This document shows, one piece after another, positions 5,909 to 8,685 of a stretch of 8,685 nt of DNA (its first letter is position 1; the number at the start of each line of letters is the position of its first letter). Below the pieces are notes generated by a model. That model was not told the DNA's origin and did no database searches. It saw only the letters and a program-made list of their open reading frames with translations. Origin of the DNA: a bacterium HR36 (lineage in GTDB: Bacteria; Planctomycetota; Planctomycetia; Gemmatales; HRBIN36); contig BEIM01000124.1 in assembly GCA_002898995.1 (NCBI GenBank), forward strand, positions 1 to 8,685, read 5' to 3'. The translations under genes were made by a program, and so were the position numbers.

Positions 5909-7168
5909 TTATTTGATCACTCGCGCCTCGGCAAACGCAACATGGTCTCCCAGGTCGAGGTCATCGCCGTAGTCCACGATCAGCCGCAAGCGGACCACTC
6001 CTTCTATGGGCAGAGCCAGCTCCCGAGGTTTGTCGCCTGCGCTGACCGTGGCTTGGAACAGTTCCCGGCCATCTCCTTCAATCCGCACCACTGCTTTCGC
6101 CGGACCGGACACACTGTCCTCCACGCCCACTATGCACCGAAATTCGCGGTATCCTTCCACGTGATACTCCAAAACAGTGCGCGAATGGACCGTAAGCCCC
6201 TTACGGTAAACGCGCTGCCCCAGGCTAATAGGCCCCCCTGCCAGGTTACGGTCGCGGCGATAGTGCCAGATGTTCGCCAGAATCGGCTTTTCTTCAACAC
6301 GCAACGGCTCCAGGTCCGAGAGATACGCCAACCGTCCTTGGCTCAAGTCCACCGTGGCTATCTGGGCGTATGGTAATTCCGCGCTCAGCCCGTCATAAGT
6401 GTCCAGACGCAGGCGGTCGTTTTGCCAAGCGATGTTCTTAGCCACCCAAGTATTGCCGAACCTGTCCATCACGCGCACGCCATCCGCGTTCTTAGACTCA
6501 GCTCGGCGGGCAAATATCATGCCCCGCAAGCGGGCCGGGTCAATGGGCACCACGTCTTCCTCCAGCCGAAAATTCAGGCGTGTTCCTTTCTCATCGCTGC
6601 CCAGGATAATGCCGCTGAACGCATTGATCGCTTGGCCATCGCGGCTGAGAACCAGCACCACGTCCTGCGCGGGTTTTTTCGCGAGTGTTTGTTCTAGCTC
6701 CGTGCGTGCTCGGGCATCTTGGGCGTGAAGTAGTACCCAACGCATTCGGTCCCACGGCAACGATATCGCCTTGCCCGAAAAGAGTTGGCACTCCAGCTGC
6801 TGCGGGCGCAGCAGCACTTTTTGCGCCAGTAACGTCGTACCATCCGTAAGGCGAATTTGCGCTTGTTGGGCTTCCGGGGCGACACCAAGTTGACCCGAGT
6901 CAGCGCTGAAAGCTATCTGCACCACTTCGGTCAGCGGTTTGGCAATCCGTTCAAGCCCCGCTTGGAGGGTGATGTGCTTATCAGTAATGCTCTGCAGCTG
7001 GCCACGCAGTACCGCGCCATCAATTAGGCGCACCTCCACGGGCGTTCTCTGCACTTGCTGAGCTGTGACCTGCAAGGAGCCGCAGTGCAATGCCAGCAGG
7101 GCTCCAATTCCCGCAAAAGTGGCAATGCTGGCCAGGATGTGGGTAGGACGCGTTCGCTCAGGTGTCAT
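5909..7168 (-). CDS. Exported protein with four beta-repeats and C-terminal NPCBM domain
   Basis: The protein has 419 residues and an ATG at 7168 overlapping the upstream stop as ATGA. There is no clear Shine-Dalgarno site, so translation is probably coupled. Residues about 10-37 form a signal peptide ending near VTAQ. Residues 44-277 contain four divergent repeats of the pattern hydrophobic-x-hydrophobic-x-Asp-Gly ... Leu ... Leu-Pro ... hydrophobic, at about 44-89, 103-150, 170-222 and 230-277, resembling small SH3/Sm-like barrels. Residues about 281-418 match the NPCBM/NEW2 beta-sandwich, a carbohydrate-binding-type fold: YRKGLTVHSRTVLEY, then CIVGVEDSV, then VVRIEGDGRELF, then LRLIVDYGDDLDLGDHVAFAEARV. 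No catalytic domain is present, so it is probably a binding or structural protein of the envelope. The tie to the following proteases is by operon only. The ligand is unknown. Confidence 0.87.
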   Translation of the reverse strand: MTPERTRPTHILASIATFAGIGALLALHCGSLQVTAQQVQRTPVEVRLIDGAVLRGQLQSITDKHITLQAGLERIAKPLTEVVQIAFSADSGQLGVAPEAQQAQIRLTDGTTLLAQKVLLRPQQLECQLFSGKAISLPWDRMRWVLLHAQDARARTELEQTLAKKPAQDVVLVLSRDGQAINAFSGIILGSDEKGTRLNFRLEEDVVPIDPARLRGMIFARRAESKNADGVRVMDRFGNTWVAKNIAWQNDRLRLDTYDGLSAELPYAQIATVDLSQGRLAYLSDLEPLRVEEKPILANIWHYRRDRNLAGGPISLGQRVYRKGLTVHSRTVLEYHVEGYREFRCIVGVEDSVSGPAKAVVRIEGDGRELFQATVSAGDKPRELALPIEGVVRLRLIVDYGDDLDLGDHVAFAEARVIK

Positions 7169-8244
7169 CTTGGTTCGCTGCTTTTGGCAATTTGCTGCAA
7201 ATAAGCTTCGATGGCCTCGGCAATATGTGGAGGATATTCCCGGCGAACGGCTTCGAGAACTTTAACCCGCTCCTTTTCCGGCAACTTGCCCCAAAGGTCG
7301 GGCCGCTTGATCAATTCCTTCATGTCCACTTTCCCTTCGCCAGCGCCGCCGAGGATCCCGCTGTCGGTAGCTGGCCCGGACGAACGGGTGGTTCCACCCC
7401 CAGGTGGCCCACCGCTGGAACGGCCACCACCTTGTCCACCGCCACCCTGTCCTGCACCAGCTTGCTGTTGCTGCAGCTGTTGCTCTAACTGGTCAATCAT
7501 CTTGCTCAGCAAATCGAGGATTTCCTTCTGTTTCGCCTGCGTCTTGGGGCCGCCCCGCGCGTTGTCCAAACGTCCAGAAATTTCGTCCATCCTTCGCGCC
7601 ACATAGTCGAGATTTTTGCGGCCATCCCAGCTTTGCAGGTCGTACTTGAGCAGGCTGGCCAGCACGAAGTAGCGCTCCGGCACGCCCTCCACCTGGTCGA
7701 ACAGCCTATCTACAGAACGTAGCGTCTCTTCGCGGTTTAACGTCTTGTGTTCCGCAACTGCGCGGTAAAAGTAATAAGCTCCTGGATCGACCACGTGCTC
7801 GGGCCGAACTAGCTTCAGGACTTCTAGCGCTTCCTCGTAGGCTTTTCGCAGACACAACAATCGCGCATACGCCAACCCGAGATTCGCCTTGAAAAACGGG
7901 TCAGCCGATTGCCGAATGAGCGCAGGAACTTCGGTGGGCATTATAGCTTCGGGATTGGCGGCTTGCTCCAAAAGTCGTTGAGCTTCTGGGCTGCCCAGGG
8001 CAAGGATCTCCGCGACGCGCGCCAACACTGGCCGCGATTCTGCCGCCCACAGCGTTTCCGCTTGCCGCAGTTTTTCCCCATCTACTTTCGCCTGCTCTTT
8101 GAGCCAAGTAAATAGCTGCGCCCGGATTTGCTCGGGAGCAGGCGGTTTGATCCGGCCAAAGGAAACTTGCTCCTGGCCCTGCACTGCCGTACAGCCCCAG
8201 AGCCAGCCAGTTCCGACTACCAGAACGCACAAGGCTCGTTTCAT
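7165..8244 (-). CDS. Exported TPR-like helical protein with Gln/Gly-rich linker
   Basis: The protein has 359 residues and no assigned function. The ATG at 8244 has a GGGGAAG site 5 bases upstream and overlaps the previous stop as ATGA. The N-terminus, about 1-24, is a signal sequence. It contains LWGC at 15-18, which could be a lipobox although Trp at -2 is unusual, and cleavage after VQG is an alternative. Residues about 35-225 are helical, with TPR-like pairs around 118-205 (ANLGLAYARLLCLRKAYEEAL). Residues 241-261 form an amphipathic helix running into poly-Gln, followed by a Gly/Gln/Ser-rich flexible linker to about 300. The tail, 311-352, carries a LWGKLPEKER motif and a terminal helix, a motif I recall from planctomycete hypothetical proteins. 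The helix and poly-Gln segment resembles one in the gene just upstream. A scaffold or interaction role is likely; no catalytic motif is visible. Confidence 0.82.
   Translation of the reverse strand: MKRALCVLVVGTGWLWGCTAVQGQEQVSFGRIKPPAPEQIRAQLFTWLKEQAKVDGEKLRQAETLWAAESRPVLARVAEILALGSPEAQRLLEQAANPEAIMPTEVPALIRQSADPFFKANLGLAYARLLCLRKAYEEALEVLKLVRPEHVVDPGAYYFYRAVAEHKTLNREETLRSVDRLFDQVEGVPERYFVLASLLKYDLQSWDGRKNLDYVARRMDEISGRLDNARGGPKTQAKQKEILDLLSKMIDQLEQQLQQQQAGAGQGGGGQGGGRSSGGPPGGGTTRSSGPATDSGILGGAGEGKVDMKELIKRPDLWGKLPEKERVKVLEAVRREYPPHIAEAIEAYLQQIAKSSEPR
7390..7482 (-). repeat. Low-complexity Gln/Gly/Ser-rich coding segment
   Basis: These bases encode residues about 255-285 of the TPR-like protein, beginning QQLQQQQAG and continuing as Gly-rich runs broken by Gln, Arg, Ser and Pro. 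It is probably a flexible linker. The CAG/GGC-rich DNA is prone to length change. Confidence 0.75.
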
Positions 8245-8685
8245 CGGTTCTTCCCCTTGACGATGGCTTCGGTGATTTGGTGCAGCTTCAATTGCCGTTG
8301 GGCCAATTCCCGCAACTCTTGCACAATATCTGGCGTGGTGGCCGCCTCGCCCTGGTATTTTTTCCCGTACATCACCGTGCGGCGGTAAATCCGTTCTTGC
8401 ATGGAGCGAATCATTTTCAATTCGGCGATTAGGTCAATCAGCCGCTGGTTCCGATCGGGATTGCCGCCCTGGTTGCCACCCTGCTGTTGTTGCTGGCGAA
8501 TATTATCCTGAGCCTTCTTGAGCGCTTCGATCATCTCCTTGAGCATGTCAATGATATCGCGTTCGATCGCTTGGGTTTCCGTACCAGGATCGGTCTTGTA
8601 CAGGCGAGTCGAGACGCGGGCCATGTCCTGGCGAACCTGTTGCAGCACCTCGGCGAAAGCTACGGCCGAACCTTCTGCCTGCACT
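8241..8685 (-). CDS. C-terminal part of a helical Gln-rich protein (partial)
   Basis: About 147 residues are visible, with the 5' end cut by the window edge. A GTG at 8684 is in frame but is most likely internal, since there is no room to see a ribosome site and the sequence starts within a helix. All visible segments look alpha-helical: a helix with DIIDMLKEMIEALKK at 43-57, a QQQQQGGNQGG linker at about 64-80, then a long helix containing LIDLIAELKMIRSMQERIYR at 82-101, and a C-terminal helix at 118-143. I recall similar Ile/Leu-x-Glu-Leu-Lys-x-Ile/Leu-Arg helices in planctomycete hypothetical proteins but cannot name a family. The gene overlaps the next by ATGA. The conserved helix/poly-Gln block shared with that neighbour suggests they interact or share an origin. 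Export cannot be judged without the N-terminus. Confidence 0.75.
   Translation of the reverse strand, partial: VQAEGSAVAFAEVLQQVRQDMARVSTRLYKTDPGTETQAIERDIIDMLKEMIEALKKAQDNIRQQQQQGGNQGGNPDRNQRLIDLIAELKMIRSMQERIYRRTVMYGKKYQGEAATTPDIVQELRELAQRQLKLHQITEAIVKGKNR

Noticed and set aside
5834..6376. A + strand open frame of 180 codons antisense to the NPCBM gene
   Set aside because: It mirrors the NPCBM domain coding strand and crosses the start of the next gene. No ribosome site or motif supports it.
8191..8199. Lipoprotein lipobox LWGC in the TPR-like protein
   Set aside because: Trp at the -2 position is rare in lipoboxes and an ordinary signal peptidase site lies a few residues later, so lipidation is left as a possibility and not called.

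Overview
The window looks like part of a Planctomycetota chromosome. The base composition is moderately GC-rich. The evidence is indirect but consistent: an NPCBM-domain protein, several secreted trypsin-fold/PDZ proteins in a row, Gln/Gly-rich helical proteins, and an apparent ECF sigma factor end followed by a small single-pass membrane protein. No gene here allows a species or genus call. No rRNA, tRNA, CRISPR array, insertion sequence or phage gene was seen.

Layout. On the + strand at the left edge (1-466), the last 27 codons of a probable ECF sigma factor overlap, through ATGA, a 127-residue protein with one membrane span that could be its membrane partner. A 65-bp gap (467-531) separates this pair from a convergent block on the - strand that fills the rest of the window. 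In transcription order (right to left) that block holds: the C-terminal end of a helical Gln-rich protein (8685-8241); an exported TPR-like protein with a Gln/Gly/Ser linker (8244-7165); an exported protein with four beta-repeats and a C-terminal NPCBM domain (7168-5909); and three exported trypsin-fold/PDZ proteins (5863-4019, 4022-2817, 2757-532). Three of the five junctions are 4-bp ATGA overlaps and the other two are gaps of about 45 and 59 bp, so this is very probably one operon whose promoter lies beyond the right edge.

Main result. The three protease-like genes form a graded series. The first keeps the complete His-Asp-Ser triad. The second keeps the Asp but has Ser where His belongs and His where Ser belongs. 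The third has Phe, Met and Tyr at the three positions, and its C-terminal alpha/beta-hydrolase domain has also lost its nucleophile (Gly-Leu-Gly-Asn-Gly instead of Gly-x-Ser-x-Gly). The operon therefore seems to encode one working HtrA-like protease and two pseudoproteases, one of them fused to a pseudo-esterase.

How they may work together (inference): all complete operon products carry export signals, so they should meet outside the cytoplasm. HtrA proteases generally act as trimers, and the inactive paralogues could be co-assembly partners, substrate-presenting adaptors or regulators of the active one. The NPCBM and helical proteins could supply envelope or carbohydrate binding and scaffolding.
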